From JAICXG01 sp963801255 (GTDB taxonomy: Bacteria > Verrucomicrobiota > Verrucomicrobiia > Chthoniobacterales > UBA10450): 64,000 nucleotides of DNA. Shown piece by piece: positions 15,721 to 23,304 of the stretch (position 1 is its first letter; each line of letters opens with the position of its first letter). The position numbers and the translations under genes are program-made. The notes under the pieces were generated by a model. The model ran no database searches. It was not told the DNA's origin and was given only the letters and a program-made list of their open reading frames with translations. The stretch covers positions 1-64,000 of the forward strand of contig CAWDEC010000019.1 of NCBI GenBank assembly GCA_963801255.1, in the 5' to 3' direction.

Positions 15721-18381
15721 TTAATTCTCGGCTAGAGCGGCGGTGGGATTCAGCCGGGCAGCGCGCCGGGCCGGCAAGTAACATGCAATCAGAGAAACGA
15801 AGATGAGCAGAAGCGGAATTGCGACGAACGTCACCGGGTCGCTCGCGCCGACACCGAAGAGCAGGTTCGCGATCACGCGTGTGAGCGCGAATGCACCCGC
15901 CAGGCCGGCAATGACGCCGATCAGGGTCACCGTCATACCTTGCCTAACCACAAGTCGGAGGATATCCGATTTCTGCGCGCCGAGCGCCATGCGGATGCCG
16001 ATTTCCTGAGTGCGTTGTGTAACCGAGTAAGCCATCACGCCATAAATGCCGATGGCGGCGAGGAGCAGGGCGGCGCAGGCGAAGACCGCAAAGAGCTGCA
16101 TCGAGACCCGGCGCGTGCCTAACGAGTTTATCACGACGTCGTCCATTGTGCGCACGTTGTAGACCGGCTGGTCCTTATCGAGCGCCTGGACTTCGTGCCG
16201 CAAGGTGGCAGCGAAGGCGGCAGGGTCGCCGGCGGTTCGAATCACTAGCCCCATGAAATTCCACTGGGAGTCCTGGGCGTGCGGAACGTAGATCTGCATG
16301 CCGCCCTCTCCGGTGAGTGAACCCGTCTTCGTGTCGCCGACCACCCCGACGATTTCGTGCAGGGCTTTTTCGTCGTGTCCCCGAAATCCCGCCCAGATGG
16401 AAAGGCGTTTGCCGATCGCCGCCGTGGGCGAACCGAAATGACGCTTTGCAGTCGTTTCGTTGATGATTACCACCTTCGGTCCCTCAGCATTGTCGCGAGG
16501 TTCGAAGGTGCGTCCGGAAAGCAGCGGAATTTGCAGGGCGCGAAAATAATCGCCCGTGATGGTGGAGAACATCGCGTCTTTCGCTTCGTCCACCGTGAGC
16601 GGCCGGCCTTCCGGAATAAACCCGCGTCCAATCGCATAACCACTCGCGTTGAGCGGAAGATTGACGCTGCCTCCGGCCGCTTGCACGCCCGGCACCACTT
16701 CCAGCCGTTCTATCAGTTGGCGGAAAAATTCCACGCACGGCTGATCATCTTTGTATTTCGGACCCTGCAACGCCAGGTTGGCGATGAGGACGTTGTGCGC
16801 ATTGAAGCCGGGCCGAACCTCCTGAAGACGGAGGAAGCTCTTGATGAGCAATCCAGCGCCAACCAGCAGCATGAGCGAAAGGGCGACCTCACCGATCAAC
16901 AGGAGGCTGCGCGCACTGGTCCGCCGATGTCCTTCGCCGCTGCGTCCGCCTTCTTTCAATGCGCTGGTGACGTCGAGCTTCGAGGCTTGAAGCGCGGGGA
17001 CGATACCGAAGAGAATGCCGGTAAGCGCCGAGACGCCGAGCGCGAACGTCAGGACGCGATAATCAATCCCGACCTGCTCGAGCCGCGGCGCGCCTTCGGG
17101 CAACATCGACATCAGCACATCGGTTAACCAAATGCTAAGGAAGAGCCCTGCAACCCCGCCGATCGCCGAGAGCAGAATGCTCTCGGTCAGCATCTGCCGC
17201 AGAACGCGCGAGCGGCTCGCGCCCATCGCGGCCCGGATCGCCATTTCCTTTTGCCGCGCGGCGCTTCGGGCGAGAAGGAGATTGGCTACGTTCGCGCAGG
17301 CAATCAGCAGCACGAATCCGACGGCGCCGAGGAGCGCAAGGAGGGACGGTTTTACCTCCCGGACGAGCCGTTCCTGGAGCGTCGAAATAAACACGTCCCA
17401 GCCTTTGTTGGTCTCGTGAAACTGCTTGGCGAGCTGCGCATTGATGGCGCTGAGACGAGTTTGCGCCTGCTTCAGATCGATACCGGTATTCAGACGCGCG
17501 ATCGCCGACCACACGCGGTTATCGCGCGGTTCGTCCCTGAGATTGACCGCGGTCGGCACCCAAACCTGGGTTTGCTCCGGGTATTCAAACCCCGGTGGCA
17601 TCACGCCGATGATCGTGAGGGGTCTTGCGCTCATTTGGACCTGTTTCCCGACGATGGCCGGATCAGATCCAAAGCGGCGCTTCCATAAGCCGTGGCTGAT
17701 GATCGCGACGGTTTGCGGCCACCCTTTGTCGTCTTGGGAGACGAACGTTCGTCCGAGAACAGGATGGACCCCGAGCACAGAGAAGAACCCGGTCGTCACA
17801 CCGGCGCGCGGCACGCGTTCCGGCTCCGCCCCATCCGCACCAAATTGGGCGTTGCCGGTCCAGTAGGCGGCGGTGCTCGCGAAGAGATCGGTTTGTTGCG
17901 ACCAATCAGTAAAGTCGAGAAACGAGATGTTGCTCTCGGTAATGCCGGCCGCAGGATTTTTGCCTTCGATGTAGATAATGCGTTCGGCGTCCGGAAACGG
18001 AAGCGGACGGAGGAGAACGCCGTTCACCAGACTGAAGATGGCTGTGTTCGCGCCGATGCCGAGAGCGAGCGTCGCGAGCGCGACAACCGTGAAGCCGGGC
18101 GTTTTTAGCAGCATGCGCAAGCCAAAACGCACGTCTCGAAACAGGGCCTCCAAACTATGGCCGGCCCTGAACTCTCGGATCTCTTCCTTCAATTGCTCAA
18201 CGCCACCCAATTCAATCGCGGCCAAACGTCGCGCTTCCGATCTCGATGTGCCGTCGCGGATTTTGCTTTCGACAAGAAACTCGAAAGCCTGCGCCAGTTC
18301 GTCCGAAAGCTCTTGCTCGACCTTTCTCCGCCTAAACAGGTTTCGGCAAAGAGCCTGAATCCGACTGACGAAGCCTGGCAT
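15721..18381 (-). CDS. ADOP-type ABC transporter permease (MacB/FtsX fold)
   Basis: An 886-residue permease of the acidobacterial duplicated orphan permease (ADOP) type. It has a cytoplasmic N-terminal region of about 75 residues and a first helix near TPGFTVVALATLALGIGANT. A large periplasmic MacB-like domain follows (about 120-330), then a FtsX bundle, a second periplasmic domain and a C-terminal FtsX bundle beginning FACAALLLAAIGIYGVMAYS. Such permeases occur without a linked ATPase, and none is present here. The substrate is unknown. The padR gene ends 3 bp upstream, so the two form one operon. Confidence 0.9.
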   Translation of the reverse strand: MPGFVSRIQALCRNLFRRRKVEQELSDELAQAFEFLVESKIRDGTSRSEARRLAAIELGGVEQLKEEIREFRAGHSLEALFRDVRFGLRMLLKTPGFTVVALATLALGIGANTAIFSLVNGVLLRPLPFPDAERIIYIEGKNPAAGITESNISFLDFTDWSQQTDLFASTAAYWTGNAQFGADGAEPERVPRAGVTTGFFSVLGVHPVLGRTFVSQDDKGWPQTVAIISHGLWKRRFGSDPAIVGKQVQMSARPLTIIGVMPPGFEYPEQTQVWVPTAVNLRDEPRDNRVWSAIARLNTGIDLKQAQTRLSAINAQLAKQFHETNKGWDVFISTLQERLVREVKPSLLALLGAVGFVLLIACANVANLLLARSAARQKEMAIRAAMGASRSRVLRQMLTESILLSAIGGVAGLFLSIWLTDVLMSMLPEGAPRLEQVGIDYRVLTFALGVSALTGILFGIVPALQASKLDVTSALKEGGRSGEGHRRTSARSLLLIGEVALSLMLLVGAGLLIKSFLRLQEVRPGFNAHNVLIANLALQGPKYKDDQPCVEFFRQLIERLEVVPGVQAAGGSVNLPLNASGYAIGRGFIPEGRPLTVDEAKDAMFSTITGDYFRALQIPLLSGRTFEPRDNAEGPKVVIINETTAKRHFGSPTAAIGKRLSIWAGFRGHDEKALHEIVGVVGDTKTGSLTGEGGMQIYVPHAQDSQWNFMGLVIRTAGDPAAFAATLRHEVQALDKDQPVYNVRTMDDVVINSLGTRRVSMQLFAVFACAALLLAAIGIYGVMAYSVTQRTQEIGIRMALGAQKSDILRLVVRQGMTVTLIGVIAGLAGAFALTRVIANLLFGVGASDPVTFVAIPLLLIFVSLIACYLPARRAARLNPTAALAEN

Positions 18382-18384
18382 AAG

Positions 18385-18726
18385 TTAGGCCGTTCGGAGC
18401 GCGGCTGCGATCGCGCTCGAAACTCTGCGCCAATCGCTCGTTTCCTTTTCCAACTGACGGAGGCCGGCCTTCGTCAGCCGATAAAATTTCGCTTTGCGTC
18501 CGTTTTGCGATTCGCCCCATGAAGCGACCAGCCAACTCGCTTCTTCCATTCCGTGCAAAGCCGGGAAAAGGGAACCCGGTTTCACTTCAAAGGCGCCCTT
18601 TGTGATCTGCTCGATTCGATGCGCGATGGCCAGGCCGTGCAGCGAGCCATGCGCGAGCGCCTTGAGAATGAGTAAATCTAAAGTGCCTTGCAGCAATTCC
18701 GTCGGTCTGTTTCTTCGTATAGACAT
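18385..18726 (-). CDS. PadR-family transcriptional regulator
   Basis: A 113-residue winged-helix regulator. ELLQGTLDLLILKALAHGSLHG opens the PadR domain, KPGSLFPALHGMEEASWL forms the recognition helix and wing entry, and KFYRLTKAGLRQLEKE leads into a short C-terminal helix. It precedes the ADOP permease by 3 bp, the usual pairing. It probably represses its own operon through the inverted repeat in its promoter. ATG 18726 is retained because the family N-terminus follows within 10 residues. Confidence 0.9.
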   Translation of the reverse strand: MSIRRNRPTELLQGTLDLLILKALAHGSLHGLAIAHRIEQITKGAFEVKPGSLFPALHGMEEASWLVASWGESQNGRKAKFYRLTKAGLRQLEKETSDWRRVSSAIAAALRTA

Positions 18727-18731
18727 TCTGT

Positions 18732-18765
18732 ATCACAAAATACCGGGATACGTATAGACTGTCAA
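18732..18765 (-). promoter_or_regulatory. Promoter and inverted-repeat operator of the padR-ADOP operon
   Basis: On the minus strand TTGACA (18765-18760) and TATTTT (18742-18737) are separated by 17 bp, a near-consensus sigma70 promoter. A GTATC...GATAC inverted repeat (arms near 18752 and 18732) overlaps the -10 element and suits PadR autorepression. The -10 ends only about 10 bp before the padR ATG. The stretch 18766-19405 upstream holds no convincing gene; the short frames there look random. Confidence 0.55.
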
Positions 18766-19085
18766 TAGGAGCCCGCGCAAGAAGAGCCGGATGTCAAAAA
18801 GGTCCCAACGATACTCCGTAAACTAGAAAAAGTGTTGTCTTTGCCTTTCGCTGAAGACAGATAAGGAGATCGATAAGTGTCGTTCTAAGGACAAACGAAA
18901 AGTTCTACTGCCAACTTACCAAGGACACTTACGACCATTGCTGCTCGCGGAGGCCTGTGAACGTCGTCGCAGACAGTGTCAAGAGTGTCGCTTTCTATTC
19001 TACGCATTCTTCCCAAGTCTTAACCGTGCCCACCTAATGCCTTAGGTTGTGGCGCAGGCGGCGTAGTTGCTCTCTGACGTGCACC

Positions 19086-19128
19086 ATGCCTCTCGGGCAT
19101 GCTGAGGAAAGAAACATAGTCTTTCATC
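19086..19128. repeat. 43-bp repeat, copy 1 (before microprotein-NDH-2 unit)
   Basis: ATGCCTCTCGGGCATGCTGA plus the following GGAAAGAAACATAGTCTTTC matches 22020-22062 at 38 of 43 positions. The left part is a TGCC...GGCA dyad; the right part (GAAACATAGTCTTTCA) is identical in both. It lies about 280 bp upstream of the first small ORF of the NDH-2 unit. Confidence 0.75.
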
Positions 19129-19405
19129 ACAGTTATATGCGGTCGGATGTTATCAGCATGAGCAAAACGATCAAAGCAATTGAGCGTCATCTGATAATGC
19201 CAGTTCGGCCCGTCCGATCCGCCTATTGGACGGACCGGTCCCGTAGCAGGTTCGGGCTTCAATCTCTGGGCTCAAAGCTCGTCGCCGAGTGGCAGCAACG
19301 CGGACCAGAGACACTTTCCGGATACACATCTCGAAAGTTGCGGCTGGCCTTTGCGCCGGCGGAGGCAGTGATCACCCTGAGTGCCGCCAGTTAGGCGATT
19401 CAGCC

Positions 19406-19495
19406 ATGGTTACAATGTCTATTTTTTGGTGCCTGGTAATCTGGCTCTTTAGAATCAAACCCGAAGAGCCTGAGAAAAGGAGACGATCAGGATGA
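19406..19495 (+). CDS. Possible 29-residue membrane microprotein
   Basis: ATG 19406 opens MVTMSIFWCLVIWLFRIKP, then EEPEKRRRSG and a TGA that overlaps the next gene's ATG as ATGA. One short hydrophobic helix followed by a charged tail is the typical shape of a single-pass microprotein. There is no strong ribosome site, and a second ATG lies at 19415. The call rests on the overlap pattern, which is repeated at the next junction, so it is tentative. Confidence 0.4.
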   Translation: MVTMSIFWCLVIWLFRIKPEEPEKRRRSG

Positions 19496-19749
19496 AGGCG
19501 ATCTTCGACGATAACATTTACGCAGACCTCCAACGAGAGATTCACGAAGCTTTGTTGGCGCAGAACCCGGGCTGGATTCTACGGAATGGCGATTCTCCTA
19601 CCTGTGACTCTTACGATGCGCGATTCGCGGAGCTGCTCATTCAAACGGTTCCAACGAGGCGGAACGGACTGAAGCAAAGCAACACTCATCAATTTCAAGA
19701 CGAATTCCAACCCCCTGCACGCGTCGGTACGACGCATCACACACTATGA
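19492..19749 (+). CDS. Small hypothetical protein coupled to NDH-2
   Basis: 85 residues, acidic at first (MKAIFDDNIYADLQREIHEA) and then polar, with a CDSYDARFAELL segment. A GGAG lies about 9 bp before ATG 19492. Its TGA overlaps the ATG of the NDH-2 gene (ATGA), so the two are probably translationally coupled. No family is recognised and no membrane segment is visible. The tight linkage suggests an accessory or regulatory role for the dehydrogenase, which is inference only. Confidence 0.6.
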   Translation: MKAIFDDNIYADLQREIHEALLAQNPGWILRNGDSPTCDSYDARFAELLIQTVPTRRNGLKQSNTHQFQDEFQPPARVGTTHHTL

Positions 19750-21104
19750 AGAAGACGAACATAATCATTGCGGGCGGCGGATTCGCCGGGCTCTACGCAG
19801 CAAAATATCTAGACAAACATCTAGCACGGCGTCCGGACATCGAAGTAACGCTGATCGCACGGGAGAATTTTATTCTCTTCACACCGATGTTGCATGAAGT
19901 GGCGGCGGGCGATCTGGCACCCGGCGACATTGTGAATCCGCTGCGTCGCATTCTGCGCCATGTCACTGTGATCGAAGCCGACGTGGAAGATGTCGATCTT
20001 AGTGCAAGGAAAGTTCGATGCGCGCATGGGCTCGATCGGACTGAGCTCGAGCTCGACTTCGATCATTTGCTGCTCGCGCTCGGTTCAGAGACGAACTTCT
20101 TCGACAACGCCGGCATCCGAGATTGGGCAGTGACGATGAAAAATCTGAGCGACGCGGCGCTGCTGCGAAATCGAATCGTGGCGTTCTTGGAAGAAGCGAC
20201 GCTGGAGAAGGATGCAGCCGCGCGCCGGCAATGGCTCACGTTCGTGATCGCGGGCGGAGGATTTGCCGGCGCGGAAACAGCCGGCGCGGTGAACGATTTC
20301 GTTCGCGAGACAGCGAAGTTCTATCCTCGTTTCGGAGACGAAGAGATTCGCGTCGTTGTGATTCATCCCGGCGATTATTTGTTGCCCGAGCTCGGCGAAG
20401 ATCTCGGTCGTTATGCCGAAGGGAAGATGCGCGAGCGCAAAGTGGAAGTGATCAAAGGCGCGCGCGTGGCGAACTACGATGGATGGGTGGTTACGTTAAA
20501 CAACGGCATAGCGATTCCCGCCGCGACACTTATTTGGACTGCAGGAGTGAAACCCAGCCCGGTGGTCGCGGCTTTGCCGTGCCCAAAGGAGAAAGGACGA
20601 ATCGTTGCAGACGAGTATCTCCAGGTTCGTGGATTCACCGGACTATGGACTGCGGGGGATTGTGCGGCTGTTCCGGATGGCTACGAAACGGGGAGGTTTT
20701 TCCCGCCCACTGCGCAGCACGGGATGCGTGAGGCGGTGACCGCCGCGAAAAACATCGAGCGAACGATTCTCGGACGACCGCTGCGGCCGTTTCGATATCG
20801 AACCATGGGCATGCTCGCGAGCATCGGCCATCGCACCGGCGTGGCGAGCATGTTCGGATTCAAGTTCTCCGGTTTCATCGCGTGGTGGATGTGGCGCTCG
20901 GTTTATCTCGCGAAGCTGCCGCGCCTGGTGAAGAAACTGCGTGTGGTGATGGCGTGGACGCTCGATCTTTTGTTCGGCCGCGACATCGAACAGATGATCA
21001 CGTTGCGCGATGTCGAAGAGCTGAGTGACCAGTGGGCGCGTCATTCAACTCGGCAAAAGAGTCTCGCTCACGGAGCGGGACATTCGCCTATAGCCGTAAA
21101 CTAA
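19746..21104 (+). CDS. ndh: Type II NADH:quinone oxidoreductase (NDH-2)
   Basis: A 452-residue non-proton-pumping NADH dehydrogenase that passes electrons from NADH through FAD to quinone at the inner membrane. The FAD Rossmann motif GGGFAGLYAAKYL is at residues 10-22. The NADH site GGGFAGAETAGAV is near residue 175 and the second FAD motif WTAGDCAAVP near 300; PPTAQHGMREA is the quinone-side signature. The C-terminal amphipathic/hydrophobic region (GFIAWWMWRSVYL) fits monotopic membrane binding. It ends 4 bp into the convergent LysR gene. Confidence 0.9.
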   Translation: MKKTNIIIAGGGFAGLYAAKYLDKHLARRPDIEVTLIARENFILFTPMLHEVAAGDLAPGDIVNPLRRILRHVTVIEADVEDVDLSARKVRCAHGLDRTELELDFDHLLLALGSETNFFDNAGIRDWAVTMKNLSDAALLRNRIVAFLEEATLEKDAAARRQWLTFVIAGGGFAGAETAGAVNDFVRETAKFYPRFGDEEIRVVVIHPGDYLLPELGEDLGRYAEGKMRERKVEVIKGARVANYDGWVVTLNNGIAIPAATLIWTAGVKPSPVVAALPCPKEKGRIVADEYLQVRGFTGLWTAGDCAAVPDGYETGRFFPPTAQHGMREAVTAAKNIERTILGRPLRPFRYRTMGMLASIGHRTGVASMFGFKFSGFIAWWMWRSVYLAKLPRLVKKLRVVMAWTLDLLFGRDIEQMITLRDVEELSDQWARHSTRQKSLAHGAGHSPIAVN

Positions 21105-22006
21105 CGCATTTCCGCGAACGCTTCTTTCGCGCACAGGCAGAATTTCTCCGCCGCCGGACCAAGTTTTCCTTTTCGCGTCAGGATTCCGATTACGACGCGT
21201 TTGGGCTCCGGCGTTAGGCGCAGGAGTTTGATCCGATCGCCGAAGACATGGTCACTGAACGAGTCGGCGGCGAGGGCGACGCCCTTGCCGGCACTGACGT
21301 CGGAAAAAACACCGGACCAACCGTCATGCTCCTCCACGATGTGCGGTTTATCATTCACGCGCGCAAAAATCGCGGCGAGGTATTCCCGGTAACGAGGGTA
21401 ATCGTCATGAATGAGCCCAATGAATGGTTCGCGCGCTGCGTCTGCCAGCGAAACTGACTGTTTTCTCGCAAATGGATGATCCCGCGAGACCGCCAGACAA
21501 ACGCGCGCAGTCGCCAGCTGCTCGAAGCGGAGTTCCTCGAGCGCGTTTGCTTTGAGCGGAGGAAGGAGGATCGCAAGCTGCAGCCGGCCATCGCGGACGC
21601 CGGCGATGTTCTTCTCGACGGGCCAATCGTGGAGCTTCACCCGAACATTCGGCATCGCTTTTTGATAGGCACGAAGGAGCTGGGGCATGATGTCCGCCGT
21701 CGAGAGCGGCCAATCACCGACGTGCACCTCCGTCTCGCCCTTACCGGCAATCGCGCGCACTTTTCCCACCGCGTCATCGGTGTGCTTCAGAATCGCGCGA
21801 GCTTCATCGAGAAAGGCGCGGCCGGCGTCGGTGAGGCGAACCGACTTGGAGGTTCGCTCGAGTAACCGCACACCCATTTCATCTTCCAGATCGCGAATCT
21901 GCCGACTCAGCGACGGCTGCGAAACATGTAATCGTTGCATCGCGGCGCGCGAGACGTTCTCCATCTCGGCCACGGCGACGAAGTAGCGCAGGTGCCGCAG
22001 TTCCAC
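21101..22006 (-). CDS. LysR-family transcriptional regulator
   Basis: 301 residues from GTG 22006 (VELRHLRYFVAVAE), the usual LysR beginning. The ATG at 22051 would add 15 residues encoded by the 43-bp repeat and is less likely. The winged HTH spans about 1-60 with SRAAMQRLHVSQPSLSRQI, followed by a PBP-like effector domain from about 90. It is divergent from the RND operon with 105 bp between, the classical arrangement for a regulator of the neighbouring pump. The effector is unknown. Confidence 0.88.
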   Translation of the reverse strand: MELRHLRYFVAVAEMENVSRAAMQRLHVSQPSLSRQIRDLEDEMGVRLLERTSKSVRLTDAGRAFLDEARAILKHTDDAVGKVRAIAGKGETEVHVGDWPLSTADIMPQLLRAYQKAMPNVRVKLHDWPVEKNIAGVRDGRLQLAILLPPLKANALEELRFEQLATARVCLAVSRDHPFARKQSVSLADAAREPFIGLIHDDYPRYREYLAAIFARVNDKPHIVEEHDGWSGVFSDVSAGKGVALAADSFSDHVFGDRIKLLRLTPEPKRVVIGILTRKGKLGPAAEKFCLCAKEAFAEMR

Positions 22007-22019
22007 GGTCGATGAGTCT

Positions 22020-22062
22020 ATGCCTGCCAGGCATGCCGAGGCAAGAAACATAGTCTTTCACA
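22020..22062. repeat. 43-bp repeat, copy 2 (LysR-RND intergenic region)
   Basis: ATGCCTGCCAGGCATGCCGA plus GGCAAGAAACATAGTCTTTC. It contains the perfect 13-bp dyad TGCCTGCCAGGCA and matches copy 1 at 19086 in 38 of 43 bases. The position between divergent lysR and RND genes suits an operator or promoter element. Confidence 0.75.
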
Positions 22063-22110
22063 AAGCCGGCCGCGCGGGGTGATCGTCTCTTTAACAAACG
22101 AGAGGAAAAT

Positions 22111-23301
22111 ATGATCAAGAAAACTAAACAGAACGCGGCGAAGTATTCGTCGATCCTTATGCTCCTGCTGCTTGGGTTTGGCAGCGGTTGTTCGCGGAAG
22201 GCGGCGGAAGTCGGCCCACCGCCCCCGGAAGTAGTCGTGGCTGCGGTGATGACTCAGGATGTCCCGGTGGAGCGCGAAGGCGTGGCCACACTCGAGGGTT
22301 TCATCACCGCGACCATCAACGCGCAGGTGCAGGGTTATCTCACTTCGCGTGATTACAGGGAAGGCGGTGTCGTTAAGAAGGGCGACCTCCTTTTTCAAAT
22401 TGATCCGCGCCCATATGAAGCCGCGCTTGCCCAAGCGCAGGGTAACCTGGCCACCGCGCAAGCCAACAAGCTGAAATCGGAAGCCGATGTAAAACGCGCT
22501 ATCCGCTTGTTTGAACGAAAAGTGATTAGCGACCAGGAACGGGACACCTACATCAATGCTGCCTCAGTAGGTAACGGGAATGTCCAATCAGCGGAAGCAG
22601 CGGTAAGACAAGCAGAGATCAACCTTGGTTATACCAAAATCACTGCCCCGATTGATGGGATCGTCGGCATAGCGAAAGCACAGGTAGGCGATCTGGTCGG
22701 GCCGGGCACTGTAGCATTAACAACCATTTCTCAGCTCGACCCGATCAAGGCCGTGATAAACCTCGGCGAGCAGTCGTTTACCGAATTTCTAACTAATCAT
22801 CCGGCTGCGGACGAACGCGAGCGCTACCTGAAAGGACTGCAGTTCGACCTTATCCTTGGAAATGGAGCTCTCTTCCCACATAAAGGCGAGTTCTATGCGG
22901 AAGATCGAAATCTTGACGCACAGACAGGCGCGATCCGGATCGAATTGACCTTCCCTAATCCTGGAAACCTTCTGCGGCCTGGCCAGTTTGGAAAGGTCCG
23001 CGCTGTCATCGAACAGCAGCGAGGTGCTCTGGTTATTCCACAGGAAGCGGTTACTGAAGTCCAGGGCAATCAGACGGTCGCGATTGTTGGTAACGACAGC
23101 ACCATAAGCATTCGCCAGGTCACGATGGGTGAGCGCGCAGGCGGAATGTGGCAAGTCACTAAAGGTTTGAAGCCGGGCGAGAAGGTCGTGGTGAAGGGAA
23201 TGCAGAAAACCCAGCCAGGTAGCCCGGTGCGAGTCACTGAGTGGTCGCCGTCAGGCGAGCAGCTGGCGTCTAATGAGTCCGCGCAGATAAAGGAGAACTA
23301 A
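22111..23301 (+). CDS. RND efflux periplasmic adaptor lipoprotein
   Basis: A 396-residue membrane-fusion protein. The lipobox GFGSGC gives a lipidated Cys27. A barrel-sandwich/lipoyl half (VQGYLTSRDYREGGVVKKGD and LGYTKITAPIDGIVG) flanks an alpha hairpin (about 100-160). The beta-barrel and membrane-proximal domains follow, ending GLKPGEKVVVKGMQKTQPG. A GAGGAAA ribosome site lies before ATG 22111. It would bridge the RND pump 3 bp downstream to an outer-membrane channel, for which no gene is seen here. Confidence 0.93.
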   Translation: MIKKTKQNAAKYSSILMLLLLGFGSGCSRKAAEVGPPPPEVVVAAVMTQDVPVEREGVATLEGFITATINAQVQGYLTSRDYREGGVVKKGDLLFQIDPRPYEAALAQAQGNLATAQANKLKSEADVKRAIRLFERKVISDQERDTYINAASVGNGNVQSAEAAVRQAEINLGYTKITAPIDGIVGIAKAQVGDLVGPGTVALTTISQLDPIKAVINLGEQSFTEFLTNHPAADERERYLKGLQFDLILGNGALFPHKGEFYAEDRNLDAQTGAIRIELTFPNPGNLLRPGQFGKVRAVIEQQRGALVIPQEAVTEVQGNQTVAIVGNDSTISIRQVTMGERAGGMWQVTKGLKPGEKVVVKGMQKTQPGSPVRVTEWSPSGEQLASNESAQIKEN

Positions 23302-23304
23302 GCC

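Noticed and set aside
18870..18931. AAGTGTC...GACACTT inverted repeat in the padR-ndh gap
   Set aside because: Arms of 7 bp about 45 bp apart are expected by chance; no transposase or target duplication is nearby.
19047..19394. 115-codon plus ORF in the padR-ndh gap, and the 80-codon minus ORF over it
   Set aside because: Arg-rich and without a recognisable motif or ribosome site; both are largely explained by the 43-bp repeat and random sequence.
19086..22062. Composite mobile element bounded by the 43-bp repeats
   Set aside because: The copies are in the same orientation and diverged, and no transposase or integrase lies between them.
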